A DNA stretch of 64,000 nt from Ancrocorticia sp039812645 (GCA_039812645.1 JBDIAV010000002.1:1-64000), one strand, 5' to 3'. Counted from the first letter of the stretch, positions 55,230 to 64,000 are shown. The notes: generated by a model not told the origin, from the sequence alone. A program made the numbers and translations.

Positions 55230-57062
55230 ATGTCCGGCAAGAAGAAGCGCCGCCAGCGTAGTCCGAAGAACTACCGTCTGCGGCACTCGGCGCTCAAACG
55301 AACGCTCTCGATCTTGCGCCCACATGTGAGGCGGCATAAGGGATTGGCGGCGCTCGGTTTACTGGCAATGTTCGCGGATGTTGCGTTACGTATTCTCGAA
55401 CCGTGGCCGCTGAAGATCGCTGTGGACACCGTCTCGGTTGCCCTCGGCGCGAATATCGGTACGCCGGCCTCCACAGACGTTGCAGGTACTATTGCGTTGG
55501 CTGCTGCCGCGCTGGCCATCATTGTGGCAGCACGGGCCGGAGCCAACTACATTGCAACGATCTCACTTGCGAAGGTGGGGGCGCGTGTGGCGACGGAGTT
55601 GCGCAGCCGAGTGTTTGACCACGTGCAGTCGCTTTCCATGCGGTATCACTCCCGTGCGTCTATTGGTGATACCTCCCAGCGCCTTGTGGGGGATATTGGC
55701 CGTCTCCAGGAGGCCGCGGTAACGGCGGGTCTGCCCCTAGTGGGAAACCTGGTCACCGTCGGCGTGCTGATGATCGTCCTCATCTGGATGAACCCGCTGC
55801 TCAGCCTCATTATCGGTGTTGCTGCCATTATTTATGGCGTTATCTCCTTGGTTGCCTCCCCGAAGATTACGCATGCTTCTCGCCAGACCCGCCGGGGCGA
55901 GGGCACGCTTGTTTCGTCGGCTGCGGAGGCACTTGCGGCGATCCGCGTGGTCAAGTCTTACGGTCTGGAACACACGGTCGCTCAAGAGTTTACGGATGGC
56001 AATGCCAAGGCGATGAAGGCGGGTGTCAAGGCCCGCCGCCTCGCCGCGGGCCTGGAACGCTCAACGGACGTGCTGGTGGGCATTTCGCAGGCCATCGTTT
56101 TGTTGTGTGGTAGCTGGCAGGTGCTGCGTGGATATATGACGCCGGGAGACCTAGTGCTTTTCCTCCAGTATTTGAAGATTGCGACACGCCCACTGCGTGA
56201 CCTGGCGAAATACACCGGGCGTATTGCTCGCGCGAGTGCCTCGGGTGAACGTATCGCGGACCTACTTGATGAGCCGGTGGAGATTGCGGATAAACCCACC
56301 GCCACACCGCTGAGCGGTGTACGCGGTGGCGTCACCTTTGAGAACATCACCAGCAACGACGGCTACGGCAGGCCGCTCTTTAACCATCTCAAACTTCATG
56401 TGCCCGCCGGACAGCATGTGGGTGTTCTTGGCGCGTCCGGCGCGGGAAAATCAACTCTCATCTCCTACATATTGCGTCTGTCGGACCCCGACCGCGGTCG
56501 CGTCCTTATCGACGACACCCCCGTCTCGGACGCCACCCAGGAAAGTCTGCGCCAGAACGTCAGTGTGCTACTTCAGGAATCAGTGTTGTTTGCTGCTTCG
56601 GTCCGAGAGAACATCCGCTATGGACGTCTCGCGGCGAGCGACGACGACGTCGAGGCGGCGGCCCACCGAGCTGGCGCCCACGACTTCATCATGGAACTCC
56701 CCGAGGGATATGACACCGTGCTTGGCCAGCGCGGAGATACTCTCTCGGGTGGCCAACGGCAGCGGCTTGCTATTGCGCGGGCCATCATTAGGGATGCCCC
56801 CGTTGTCATTCTTGATGAGGCGACCACCGGCCTTGATCCGGAATCGAAAGCAACTGTTGCTCGTTCGCTTGAGGAGCTGACGCGCGGTCGCACGACGTTC
56901 TCCATTACGCACGATCTCACCATGATTGAAGGCCTGGATCGTATTGTCTGGCTGGACGGCGGTCGAATTGTTGAAGAGGGAAGTCCCGCTGAGCTCATGG
57001 CTCACCAGGATTCCCGCTTTGCCAGGTGGATAGACTCTCAGCGAACCGAGGTGGACGCATGA
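55230..57062 (+). CDS. ABC exporter with fused membrane and ATPase domains
   Basis: A 610-residue half-transporter of the MsbA/exporter type. A very basic N-terminus (KKKRRQRSPKNYRLRH) leads to six membrane segments (about 35-320). The nucleotide-binding domain has Walker A LGASGAGKSTL, signature LSGGQRQRL, Walker B VVILDEATTGLD and the switch His in SITHD. It should export a lipid-linked or small molecule as a homodimer. ATG 55230 has GGGGAG upstream. The glycosyltransferases beside it suggest a glycoconjugate cargo. Confidence 0.9.
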   Translation: MSGKKKRRQRSPKNYRLRHSALKRTLSILRPHVRRHKGLAALGLLAMFADVALRILEPWPLKIAVDTVSVALGANIGTPASTDVAGTIALAAAALAIIVAARAGANYIATISLAKVGARVATELRSRVFDHVQSLSMRYHSRASIGDTSQRLVGDIGRLQEAAVTAGLPLVGNLVTVGVLMIVLIWMNPLLSLIIGVAAIIYGVISLVASPKITHASRQTRRGEGTLVSSAAEALAAIRVVKSYGLEHTVAQEFTDGNAKAMKAGVKARRLAAGLERSTDVLVGISQAIVLLCGSWQVLRGYMTPGDLVLFLQYLKIATRPLRDLAKYTGRIARASASGERIADLLDEPVEIADKPTATPLSGVRGGVTFENITSNDGYGRPLFNHLKLHVPAGQHVGVLGASGAGKSTLISYILRLSDPDRGRVLIDDTPVSDATQESLRQNVSVLLQESVLFAASVRENIRYGRLAASDDDVEAAAHRAGAHDFIMELPEGYDTVLGQRGDTLSGGQRQRLAIARAIIRDAPVVILDEATTGLDPESKATVARSLEELTRGRTTFSITHDLTMIEGLDRIVWLDGGRIVEEGSPAELMAHQDSRFARWIDSQRTEVDA

Positions 57063-58189
57063 GTGCCGTCCTTGATTACGTGGGTATCGACGGGGCGGAG
57101 AATATTCTTGATTCTCACTGCCGCGACACCCTCGTAGGCCCCGCCTCGGTCATTGACCGGCTGCGCGTCAAGCCTGGCCGGAGTCTTGTTGCTGGATGGT
57201 CTACGCCGGAAAATCGAGGATGGCTCGCTCTCCTCACGAGCGAGGACAAGGTCGAGGGTATCCTGCGCCGAGCCGCGCGAGGAGCAAGTGATGTGGTTCT
57301 ACATCGCCACACCACATCCTATGTACTGAGTGGAAGTATTGACACTGATCCGCGGCTCGCCCGGCCACTGGCACGTGCACGCAAGCGGATAAATGACGCT
57401 GCACGCGTCGACGTCGTTCGGTACAACCCTAGTAGGCGGCTTGTGCTTCGTGTTCGCGGAAACGGTATACCGGGCGGAGACGCCATGATGAGAATTGCCC
57501 CGAACGGTCTGGACCGGCTGCTGCATGCAGAGCAACAGTGGGCTAGGAGTGGCGCACCGGTTCTCAACCATACGTGGTGGGGACACAAGAAGACGGCGGC
57601 GATCACACCCTACTGGGGAGCGGGCGATCTCGTCACTCTCCGCGAGAATAATGCGGCGTATGCCTGTGGTCGTGCCATCGCTCTCGTGCACAGATCCAAT
57701 GAGTTGAAGCAACCGATAGCCGCGACCAGTGTGCTCCGTCATGAGGCGCCGCGCGAGGTCGCCGTCGTCGCCGTGTTACTCCCCGACCTTCGTGAGCGAC
57801 TCGACGCCGTCGCAGCTCGTCTGCGTGAGAGTGTTGTGGAGGCGGGCACGGTTCCTATTCATGGCGATCTGTCCCCCGATCAGATTCTGACTGACGGTTC
57901 ACAGATTCGCATTATCGATCTTGATCGTGCCCGGCTCGGATCGCCGAATGAAGATCTGGGAACGTGGTGTGCCTCCTGCCGTTTGCTGCGAGCTCCGGAA
58001 CTGGAGACGGCATTCCTTGATGGTTATGCCACGGTGAAGGAGATTCCCGAGCTTGCCCCATGGATTTCCCGCGCGCTCCTAGCCGGAGCGTTGGAGCCAT
58101 TCCGGCGCTGGCTTCCCGACTGGCCACGAGAGATCGAACAACGACTATCTATGGCCGAGCAGGCGCTCGGCGAGAGGACAACACAATGA
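57059..58189 (+). CDS. APH-fold phosphotransferase (first of a pair)
   Basis: A 376-residue protein with the aminoglycoside-phosphotransferase/choline-kinase fold. The catalytic loop is HGDLSPDQIL (His268, Asp270), with Gln where most family members have Asn. The metal motif is RIIDLDRARLGSPNEDLG. The family phosphorylates sugars, aminosugars, choline or antibiotics; the substrate here is unknown. It overlaps the exporter gene and the next kinase gene by 4 bp each. Confidence 0.85.
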   Translation: MSAVLDYVGIDGAENILDSHCRDTLVGPASVIDRLRVKPGRSLVAGWSTPENRGWLALLTSEDKVEGILRRAARGASDVVLHRHTTSYVLSGSIDTDPRLARPLARARKRINDAARVDVVRYNPSRRLVLRVRGNGIPGGDAMMRIAPNGLDRLLHAEQQWARSGAPVLNHTWWGHKKTAAITPYWGAGDLVTLRENNAAYACGRAIALVHRSNELKQPIAATSVLRHEAPREVAVVAVLLPDLRERLDAVAARLRESVVEAGTVPIHGDLSPDQILTDGSQIRIIDLDRARLGSPNEDLGTWCASCRLLRAPELETAFLDGYATVKEIPELAPWISRALLAGALEPFRRWLPDWPREIEQRLSMAEQALGERTTQ

Positions 58190-59193
58190 AGGCGATACCG
58201 GAGACGGTGGTTGTTGACGACCATGAGTGGCAGGTTTCGCGCGTGTGGCCTCGCGAGAAGGTGGGATTTCCGACCGAACTGAGGCACAACGGGCAAATTC
58301 GGGGTGCTTTTTGGGATGGACAAGCCTTCGATGTATGCGAGGAATATGTCGATCCGCGTCTCCCATGTTTGGGCGACGTGGTGCAACGGACCGACGGCGT
58401 CCTCGTATCACATCGACCGGGAAAAAGAGCAGTGGTGCGGGCACGGCAGGGGAGTTTCGTTAAAGTGGTACGTCCCGGCCGTAGCTCCGCGGTACTGCTT
58501 GGAGTCGCTCGTTCCGAGCCGTTTGCCGCAACTTTTCGAACCCCTGCCGTACTGGATCACGACAGCTCAACCGTGACATTTTCACCCGTTGCAGGGCGGA
58601 GCCTTCACACAGGCGGGTCATGGAGCTTCGACGAATGGTCGTTGGCCTGGGAGGACATACTACAGGCCTGGGAGGACGCGATTTTTGCAGACCCCGGTGA
58701 CGCGCCTCGGCATGATGCCATGCGGGAAGCGGTGATCCTCTCCTCATGGGCGAGTAAAGTAGTGATGCTCGATGATCATGAGATGCCCTGGATGCGCAAC
58801 GGCATCAATGAGGTCATCAGTGAATTAGCGACACTACCCGAGCCCACACAGGTGACAATTATTCACCGCGATCTGCACGACAAACAGCTGCTGTGGGACT
58901 CGGCTGAAGGACCGGGCCTCATCGATCTTGATACCGTCTCATCGGGTGACCCGTCCATTGATCTGGGAAATCTCTGGGCGCACGCCATACTGCGCGAGCT
59001 GCAGGGGCTGTGGGATGCGCGCCAGGCAGCGGCTGTGCGTGAACTTATTGGACAGGTCAGCGAGCGGACCCATGCGATTAATAGCGTGGCTTATGCGCGT
59101 GCGACTCTGGTTAGACTTGCCTGCATCTACTCTTTTCGACCCGCCTGGCGGCAATTAGCACCCCACCTTGTTCAGGAGGCTCAACGACTGTGA
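58186..59193 (+). CDS. APH-fold phosphotransferase (second of a pair)
   Basis: A 335-residue phosphotransferase. The catalytic loop is HRDLHDKQLL (His227, Asp229), again with Gln replacing Asn, and the metal motif is GLIDLDTVSSGDPSIDLGN. The N-terminal half is unlike that of its neighbour, so the two probably act on different substrates or steps. ATG 58186 overlaps the previous stop, and the gene overlaps the lipoprotein gene (GTGA). Confidence 0.85.
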   Translation: MKAIPETVVVDDHEWQVSRVWPREKVGFPTELRHNGQIRGAFWDGQAFDVCEEYVDPRLPCLGDVVQRTDGVLVSHRPGKRAVVRARQGSFVKVVRPGRSSAVLLGVARSEPFAATFRTPAVLDHDSSTVTFSPVAGRSLHTGGSWSFDEWSLAWEDILQAWEDAIFADPGDAPRHDAMREAVILSSWASKVVMLDDHEMPWMRNGINEVISELATLPEPTQVTIIHRDLHDKQLLWDSAEGPGLIDLDTVSSGDPSIDLGNLWAHAILRELQGLWDARQAAAVRELIGQVSERTHAINSVAYARATLVRLACIYSFRPAWRQLAPHLVQEAQRL

Positions 59194-59603
59194 ACGCCCT
59201 AGAATACCCGCGGGTTCTCGCGCGTTGTTGTTCCCTTGTGGTTGTCAGCTTCACTCTGGCAGCGTGCGGTGGAGAGGGCTCTGTACAACCAACATTGGGT
59301 GACCCGGTGGTTCTTCCTACAGCAACTGCCCCTCCTAGCCTATCTCCATCTGCGTCCCCACCTCCTTCGCCGACGACGCCGTCGGCTTCCCCATCGTCAT
59401 CGGAACCTGAACCAGATCCCATTCCTGTGGAACCAGTCGTGGAAGAACCCGTCTATGTTGGTCCTGGCGCGGCCGAGATCTCCTATCCGACCATTGCGCC
59501 CGCCGGTGATGATGACGACGACGATTACTACGACTACTACGATGACGACGAGGACGAAGATGATGATGACGAGGTAGACGATGACGAGTACGACGACGAC
59601 TGA
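59190..59603 (+). CDS. Small lipoprotein with Asp/Tyr-rich acidic tail
   Basis: A 137-residue predicted lipoprotein (lipobox LAAC). A Pro/Ser/Thr linker is followed by a C-terminal ~30 residues that are almost only Asp, Glu and Tyr (e.g. DDDDDDYYDYYDDDEDEDDD). The acidic tail could bind cations or cationic partners at the cell surface; this is inference. It lies between the kinase pair and the sensor kinase and overlaps the latter by 23 bases. No family is recognised. Confidence 0.75.
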   Translation: MNALEYPRVLARCCSLVVVSFTLAACGGEGSVQPTLGDPVVLPTATAPPSLSPSASPPPSPTTPSASPSSSEPEPDPIPVEPVVEEPVYVGPGAAEISYPTIAPAGDDDDDDYYDYYDDDEDEDDDDEVDDDEYDDD

Positions 59604-61140
59604 CAAGGCGCGGCGTGGACACCATCGCTTTCGCCTGTTTCGCCGGAGTACCCGTGCACGAATGCTTTCATGGTTCATTCTTCTCATGACGATTGCGTTA
59701 GTGGGATCGCTGGCGGTGACGGCGAACTTGCTCATGACGGAGAGCCGAGAGTCGATTGAGGACAATATTGAGCGTGAACTCTCAGCCTTCCGATCTTTCA
59801 GTCTCCAGGCGCTTGATCCCACCACGGGAGAACCGTTTACCAGTGCATCGAGCCTTCTCACGCAATACCTCGCCACCGCGGTGACTAGCAATCAGGAACT
59901 GCTATTTACCGTGGTGGACGGCCAGCCGGGAGAGCGGACGCGAGGCCCAGCCGTTCTCCGGCTTGATCGTGATCCGGAGTTCGTACGCCGGGCTGCAACA
60001 GCAACAGAGCCAATATCCGGGACCACCACGACACAAGAAGGCCTCGTTGCTTACGCCATCATGCCCGTGACAGGTGGAGCAGAGGCTCAAGGTAACGCTC
60101 TCGTCGTTGTCGAACACATGCAACCTGACATTGACGAGACCGCGGAAAACGTGCGAAGTATCGGGCTTATCTCGCTCCTGGCGCTCATCCTTGCGTCACT
60201 TGTTTCCTGGATTGTTACAGCTCGGCTCGTTAAGCCGATGCGTCATGTGCTAGAGACAGCACAGGAGATTGACTCGGGGGACCTGAGCAGGCGGATTATT
60301 CTGGAAAACGGGGCCGCAGACGATATTGCTCTCCTTGCTGAGAATTTTAACCGAATGCTCGACCGCCTTGAGGAAGCGTTCTCCACACAACGTCAATTCC
60401 TCGACGATGCCGCGCACGAACTCCGCACCCCGCTCACCGTCATTCGCGGAAACCTTGAGTTGTCCGGTGGTCGACTGAACGAACATGAACGGTTTCTTTT
60501 GCTTGACGAGATTGATCGGATGAATCGACTGATCGACGATCTGCTTTTCCTAGCGCGGTCACAACAACCCAACTTTCTCTCTCTTGAGCGAGTCGATCTC
60601 GCCGATCTCATCCTCGGAGTGGCTGCGAAAGCGCAGTTCCTTGCGTCGCGAAAGTGGGATGTCCCGGAACTTCTCAACGGCACCATCACCGCGGATGGCC
60701 AACGACTCACGCAAGCTCTCATGCAGCTTACAGCCAATGCTGTGGTTGCCACGGAGGAGAGCGATCGGATATGGATCTGCTCGCGGTGTTCGGATGACGG
60801 TCGCTACGTTGAACTTGTTGTGGCGGATGGCGGGGAAGGTGTTCCGCCCGAGCAGGTCGATCATATTTTTACACGTTTTTATGGTGGTCGCCGTGATGGG
60901 TTGTCGAGTGGTCTGGGACTATCCATCGTGCGGTCGATTGCAGTTGCTCACGGGGGAACAGTGCGGGTGGGTGATTCTCCCATGGGAGGAGCCTCGTTCG
61001 TTATCTCTCTGCCGATTGAGGTGCTCGACGCAGATCTTGACGATGCAGGTAGTCTGGAGCTCGCTGCTGGTGTGAGCGATGGTCATGGGCGCCACCATGT
61101 GGTGAGCGATGAACCCAGTAGCGAGGTAAGGACGTCATGA
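59581..61140 (+). CDS. Sensor histidine kinase
   Basis: A 519-residue sensor. It has a basic N-terminus, a membrane segment near 30-50, a ~145-residue extracytoplasmic domain, a second segment near 200, HAMP, then the HisKA box DDAAHELRTPLT (phospho-acceptor His279). The ATPase domain has an N-box QLTANAV, VADGGEGVP and GLGLSIVRSI. It should phosphorylate the next gene's product. The start overlaps the lipoprotein gene by 23 bases, so the acidic lipoprotein may be part of its signalling. Confidence 0.93.
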   Translation: MTSTTTTDKARRGHHRFRLFRRSTRARMLSWFILLMTIALVGSLAVTANLLMTESRESIEDNIERELSAFRSFSLQALDPTTGEPFTSASSLLTQYLATAVTSNQELLFTVVDGQPGERTRGPAVLRLDRDPEFVRRAATATEPISGTTTTQEGLVAYAIMPVTGGAEAQGNALVVVEHMQPDIDETAENVRSIGLISLLALILASLVSWIVTARLVKPMRHVLETAQEIDSGDLSRRIILENGAADDIALLAENFNRMLDRLEEAFSTQRQFLDDAAHELRTPLTVIRGNLELSGGRLNEHERFLLLDEIDRMNRLIDDLLFLARSQQPNFLSLERVDLADLILGVAAKAQFLASRKWDVPELLNGTITADGQRLTQALMQLTANAVVATEESDRIWICSRCSDDGRYVELVVADGGEGVPPEQVDHIFTRFYGGRRDGLSSGLGLSIVRSIAVAHGGTVRVGDSPMGGASFVISLPIEVLDADLDDAGSLELAAGVSDGHGRHHVVSDEPSSEVRTS

Positions 61141-61799
61141 ATCGTATCTTGGTGGCCGAAGATGAGGAACGGATCTCGCAGCTTATTGAACGTAGGTTGA
61201 TCGGCGAAGGATTCTCGGTACGAACCGTGGGTGACGGCAACGCCGCTCTCGCGGAGGCTATTTCCGGAGACTATGACCTTCTCATCCTTGATCTTGGACT
61301 TCCCCAACGCGACGGAATGGTGGTGCTCTCCGAACTGCGCAGGATTGGCATCACTCTCCCGGTGATTATTTTGTCGGCTCGCGATTCTGTTGCGGATACA
61401 GTTGCCGGGCTCAAGGGAGGCGCGGATGACTACCTGCGCAAACCCTTTGCCTTCGACGAACTTCTCGCACGCATTTGGCTCCGACTGCGCCATGATGAGG
61501 CGAACGAGGGGCCTTCTGAGATCTCCGTGGGAAATGTGACGCTTAACCTGCTGACGCGCCGGATTGCGGTGAATGCGCGGTGGATTGATCTCACATCGCG
61601 CGAATTTACATTAGCGGAGTACCTTATGCGGCACCCGGACCAGGTCCTCACCCGCGAACAGTTGCTGCGCGAAGTGTGGGGCCTCGACTTTGACCCGGGC
61701 ACCAACGTGGTCAATGTTTACATTCGGTACCTGCGGAACAAAATAGGGGAGGACCGCATTGAGACGGTTCGGGGCACCGGATACCGTTTCCGCAAGTAA
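61137..61799 (+). CDS. OmpR/PhoB-family response regulator
   Basis: A 220-residue two-component regulator. The receiver has AEDEE, phospho-acceptor Asp52 in LILDLGLP, and RKPF. The winged-helix output domain (about 125-220: LTSREFTLAEYLMRHPDQVLTREQLL and ending VRGTGYRFRK) binds DNA. ATG 61137 overlaps the kinase stop. As the last gene of the unit it may regulate the operon, but no shared site was identified. Confidence 0.95.
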   Translation: MNRILVAEDEERISQLIERRLIGEGFSVRTVGDGNAALAEAISGDYDLLILDLGLPQRDGMVVLSELRRIGITLPVIILSARDSVADTVAGLKGGADDYLRKPFAFDELLARIWLRLRHDEANEGPSEISVGNVTLNLLTRRIAVNARWIDLTSREFTLAEYLMRHPDQVLTREQLLREVWGLDFDPGTNVVNVYIRYLRNKIGEDRIETVRGTGYRFRK

Positions 61800-61827
61800 G
61801 GGGTAAGGCCACGACCTACCGCCGAAA

Positions 61828-61845
61828 CCGCTGACGGTTCAGCGG
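61828..61845 (+). terminator. Weak stem-loop after the response regulator
   Basis: CCGCTGA and TCAGCGG form a perfect 7-bp stem with a CGGT loop, 29 bases after the stop codon. No T-run follows, so termination is uncertain. Confidence 0.4.
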
Positions 61846-61882
61846 AGGGCGATCTAGGGTGAGGGGCACACTCTCGGCTATT

Positions 61883-61904
61883 CGAAATTCTATTCTAATT
61901 GAGT
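61883..61904 (+). promoter_or_regulatory. uvrA upstream site: GAA-N6-TTC with adjacent -10 box
   Basis: CGAAATTCTATTCT (61883-61896) keeps the GAA-N6-TTC spacing of LexA boxes, with one good half. It overlaps TATTCT, a possible -10 box 8 nt before ATG 61905. No ribosome site is seen, so uvrA may be leaderless like uvrB. Confidence 0.35.
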
Positions 61905-64000
61905 ATGATGGACCGAGTGAGTGACCGTATCCATGTGCAGGGTGCCCGTGAGCACAACCTCCGCGATGTCTCGCTAGATCTTCCGCGCGAAGAAATGATT
62001 GTCTTCACCGGGCTATCCGGCTCGGGGAAATCTTCGCTTGCTTTTGACACCATCTTCGCGGAAGGGCAGCGCCGCTATGTCGAGTCGTTGAGCTCCTACG
62101 CTCGCCAGTTCCTGGGGCAGATGGACAAGCCGGACGTCGATTTTATCGAGGGACTGTCTCCGGCGGTGTCGATCGATCAGAAGTCGACGAACCGCAACCC
62201 GCGCTCAACGGTCGGTACAGTGACCGAGGTTTACGACTACCTTCGTTTACTCTTTGCCCGTGCGGGCGAGCAATTCTGCCCGATTTGTGGCGAACCCATT
62301 CAAGCGCAGAGTGCCCAGCAAATCGTTGACAGCGTTGAGAGACTGGACGAAGGCACGCGTTTTCAGATCCTCGCTCCCGTGCTCCGTGGACGTAAAGGCG
62401 AGTATCAGGAGGTCTTTGAGGAGCTGGCAGCTGCCGGTTACACCCGCGCGCGGGTTGACGGCGAGACGGTGCGACTTGACGATCCGCCCAAGTTGGAGAA
62501 GAAACTGCGGCACGATATCGACGTCGTCGTCGATCGCCTGGTGGCCCGCGAGGGGATGCGAACCCGACTGACGGACTCCATCGAAACCGCGCTGCGGCTG
62601 GCCGATGGCATCGTCGTCGTCGAACTGGTCGACGTGGATGAGGATGATCCTGGGCGGCAGCGGCGATACTCGGAGAAACGCGCCTGCCCGAACAACCATC
62701 CGCTTGCACTCGAAGAAATTGAACCGCGTACCTTCTCCTTCAATGCCCCGTATGGAGCATGCCCGGATTGTGACGGCATCGGGTCGCGCCTCGAAGTAGA
62801 TCCGGACCTCGTCATACCGGACGATTCGTTGACGTTGCGCGAAGGGGCGATTGCCCCATGGACGGGCCATCAGGACTTCTTTACGCGTCAGCTGGAGGCG
62901 CTCGGTGGCGAACTAGATTTTGACGTTGACACGCCATGGAAGAAACTCCCCGCCAAGGTCCGCGAGGTGATTCTGCGCGGTAAGGACTACAAGGTGCAGG
63001 TCACCTATCGCAACCGTTGGGGCAAGGAGCGGCTCTACGCCACCGGGTTCGAAGGTGTCATTCACTACGTCATGCGCAAACACGACGAGACGGAATCCTC
63101 CTGGTCGCGCGAGCGATACGAGGGATACATGCGCCAGATCGCATGCCCGGCGTGTGGCGGTGCGCGCCTACGCCCCGAGGTACTAGCGGTGCGGCTTAAC
63201 GGTAAGAACATTAATGACGTCTGCCAACTGTCAATTCAGGATGCCAAGGTCTTCCTGGACAGCCTGACTCTCACATCGCGTCAGGCAGCAATCGCTGCCG
63301 CGGTCCTCAAGGAAGTGCAGATGCGTCTGGGCTTCCTCGTGGATGTTGGCCTCACCTACCTTAGCCTCGCACGCGGTGCCGCAACCCTCTCGGGCGGTGA
63401 AGCGCAGCGCATCCGGCTCGCCACCCAAATTGGCTCCGGCCTGGTGGGTGTGCTGTATGTGCTGGATGAGCCGTCGATTGGTCTGCACCAGCGCGATAAT
63501 GCACGCCTCATCGCCACACTGACAAAACTACGCGATCTCGGTAACACGCTCATCGTGGTCGAGCACGATGAGGACACCATCCGCACAGCGGACTGGCTGG
63601 TGGACATCGGGCCTGGCGCGGGCGAACTTGGCGGGGAAGTGGTGTATTCCGGTCCCGTGGCGGGAATCCTGGACAACGAGCGCTCGGTGACAGGGCAGTA
63701 TCTTTCCGGCAAGCGTCGCATCGCGGTTCCGCCGGAACGCCGTTCCATTGATAAGAAACGCCAAATTGTTGTCAGCGGTGCCCGTGAGAATAACTTGCGT
63801 GGAATTTCCGTGAAGTTCCCACTTTCTTGCATGGTGGCCGTGACGGGTGTGTCCGGATCGGGCAAGTCCACGCTGGTTAACCAGATCCTCTACCAGTCTC
63901 TCGCCAATCAGCTCAACGGAGCACATAGCGTTCCTGGGCGTCATAAGTCGGTGACGGGCATTGAGGATCTTGACAAGGTGGTGCACGTCGATCAGTCACC
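61905..64000 (+). CDS. uvrA: Excinuclease ABC subunit A (3' end outside window)
   Basis: About 698 codons of UvrA, the damage-recognition ATPase of nucleotide excision repair, are present. The first Walker A is FTGLSGSGKSSLAFDT. A zinc module CPICG follows, and the conserved EPRTFSFNAPYGACPDCDGIG precedes the second CPAC group. The ABC signature is LSGGEAQRIRLATQIG with VLYVLDEPSIGLHQRD, then a second Walker A TGVSGSGKSTL. The frame is open at base 64000, so the C-terminal ~250 residues are missing. ATG 61905 or 61908 is the start. Confidence 0.96.
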   Translation, partial: MMDRVSDRIHVQGAREHNLRDVSLDLPREEMIVFTGLSGSGKSSLAFDTIFAEGQRRYVESLSSYARQFLGQMDKPDVDFIEGLSPAVSIDQKSTNRNPRSTVGTVTEVYDYLRLLFARAGEQFCPICGEPIQAQSAQQIVDSVERLDEGTRFQILAPVLRGRKGEYQEVFEELAAAGYTRARVDGETVRLDDPPKLEKKLRHDIDVVVDRLVAREGMRTRLTDSIETALRLADGIVVVELVDVDEDDPGRQRRYSEKRACPNNHPLALEEIEPRTFSFNAPYGACPDCDGIGSRLEVDPDLVIPDDSLTLREGAIAPWTGHQDFFTRQLEALGGELDFDVDTPWKKLPAKVREVILRGKDYKVQVTYRNRWGKERLYATGFEGVIHYVMRKHDETESSWSRERYEGYMRQIACPACGGARLRPEVLAVRLNGKNINDVCQLSIQDAKVFLDSLTLTSRQAAIAAAVLKEVQMRLGFLVDVGLTYLSLARGAATLSGGEAQRIRLATQIGSGLVGVLYVLDEPSIGLHQRDNARLIATLTKLRDLGNTLIVVEHDEDTIRTADWLVDIGPGAGELGGEVVYSGPVAGILDNERSVTGQYLSGKRRIAVPPERRSIDKKRQIVVSGARENNLRGISVKFPLSCMVAVTGVSGSGKSTLVNQILYQSLANQLNGAHSVPGRHKSVTGIEDLDKVVHVDQS

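Noticed and set aside
57059..59193. Reading the APH-fold pair as aminoglycoside resistance genes
   Set aside because: They are embedded in a glycosyltransferase/exporter operon and use the HxDxxxxQ variant; nothing points to antibiotic substrates.

Overview
The window looks like a chromosomal segment from a high-G+C Gram-positive (Actinobacteria). The evidence is a Pup/Dop/PafA/ARC pupylation locus, a PdtaR-type ANTAR regulator, frequent GTG starts and 4-bp ATGA/GTGA overlaps. The order hisF-hisI-trpE-trpC-trpB-trpA-lgt-gltB-gltD-pyk-pdtaR-polA-rpsA-coaE-uvrB-uvrA is the backbone order of mycobacteria and relatives. The DUF222/HNH fragment, paired DUF6318-like lipoproteins and moderate G+C suggest Actinomycetaceae (Trueperella/Arcanobacterium/Schaalia-like). 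That family-level call is an inference.

Layout. 1-3.2 kb: the 3' end of an HNH endonuclease gene and an accessory group of two tandem lipoproteins plus a PKD-like secreted protein. 3.2-3.6 kb: non-coding, with a 7-bp tandem repeat. 3.6-9.5 kb: arc-dop-pup-pafA-FKBP with no proteasome core genes. 9.6-15.9 kb: a P-loop kinase-like gene on the minus strand, then hisF-hisI-trpECBA, with trpG, trpD and trpF absent. 16-26 kb: a CotH lipoprotein, lgt, glutamate synthase and pyruvate kinase. 26.1-33.2 kb: tRNA-Leu(CAA), pdtaR, a thioesterase, polA, a methyltransferase and rpsA. 33.2-38.9 kb: a sulfur amino-acid region with an Rrf2 regulator, a cystathionine gamma-synthase-family enzyme, an M20 deacylase and MetNIQ. 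39-51.5 kb: two paralogous large membrane proteins flanking coaE, a divergent ftsH, uvrB, a TerC protein behind a yybP-ykoY riboswitch, a bile-acid-symporter-family protein and a YciI protein. 51.6-61.8 kb: nine co-oriented genes, eight overlapping and one 19-bp gap. They encode three glycosyltransferases, an ABC exporter, two APH-fold kinases, an acidic-tail lipoprotein and a two-component system. 61.9 kb to the end: uvrA, truncated by the window.

The most unusual items are the 10-kb glycosyltransferase/exporter/kinase/two-component operon, pupylation without adjacent proteasome genes, an FtsH with a non-canonical pore loop, a pair of 22-bp repeats with LexA-like GAA-N6-TTC palindromes at uvrB, a motif shared by the rrf2 and M20-metNIQ upstream regions, and the 7-bp microsatellite upstream of arc. 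No transposase, prophage, CRISPR array or rRNA was seen. All functions are read from protein motifs and gene context; no database search was run.
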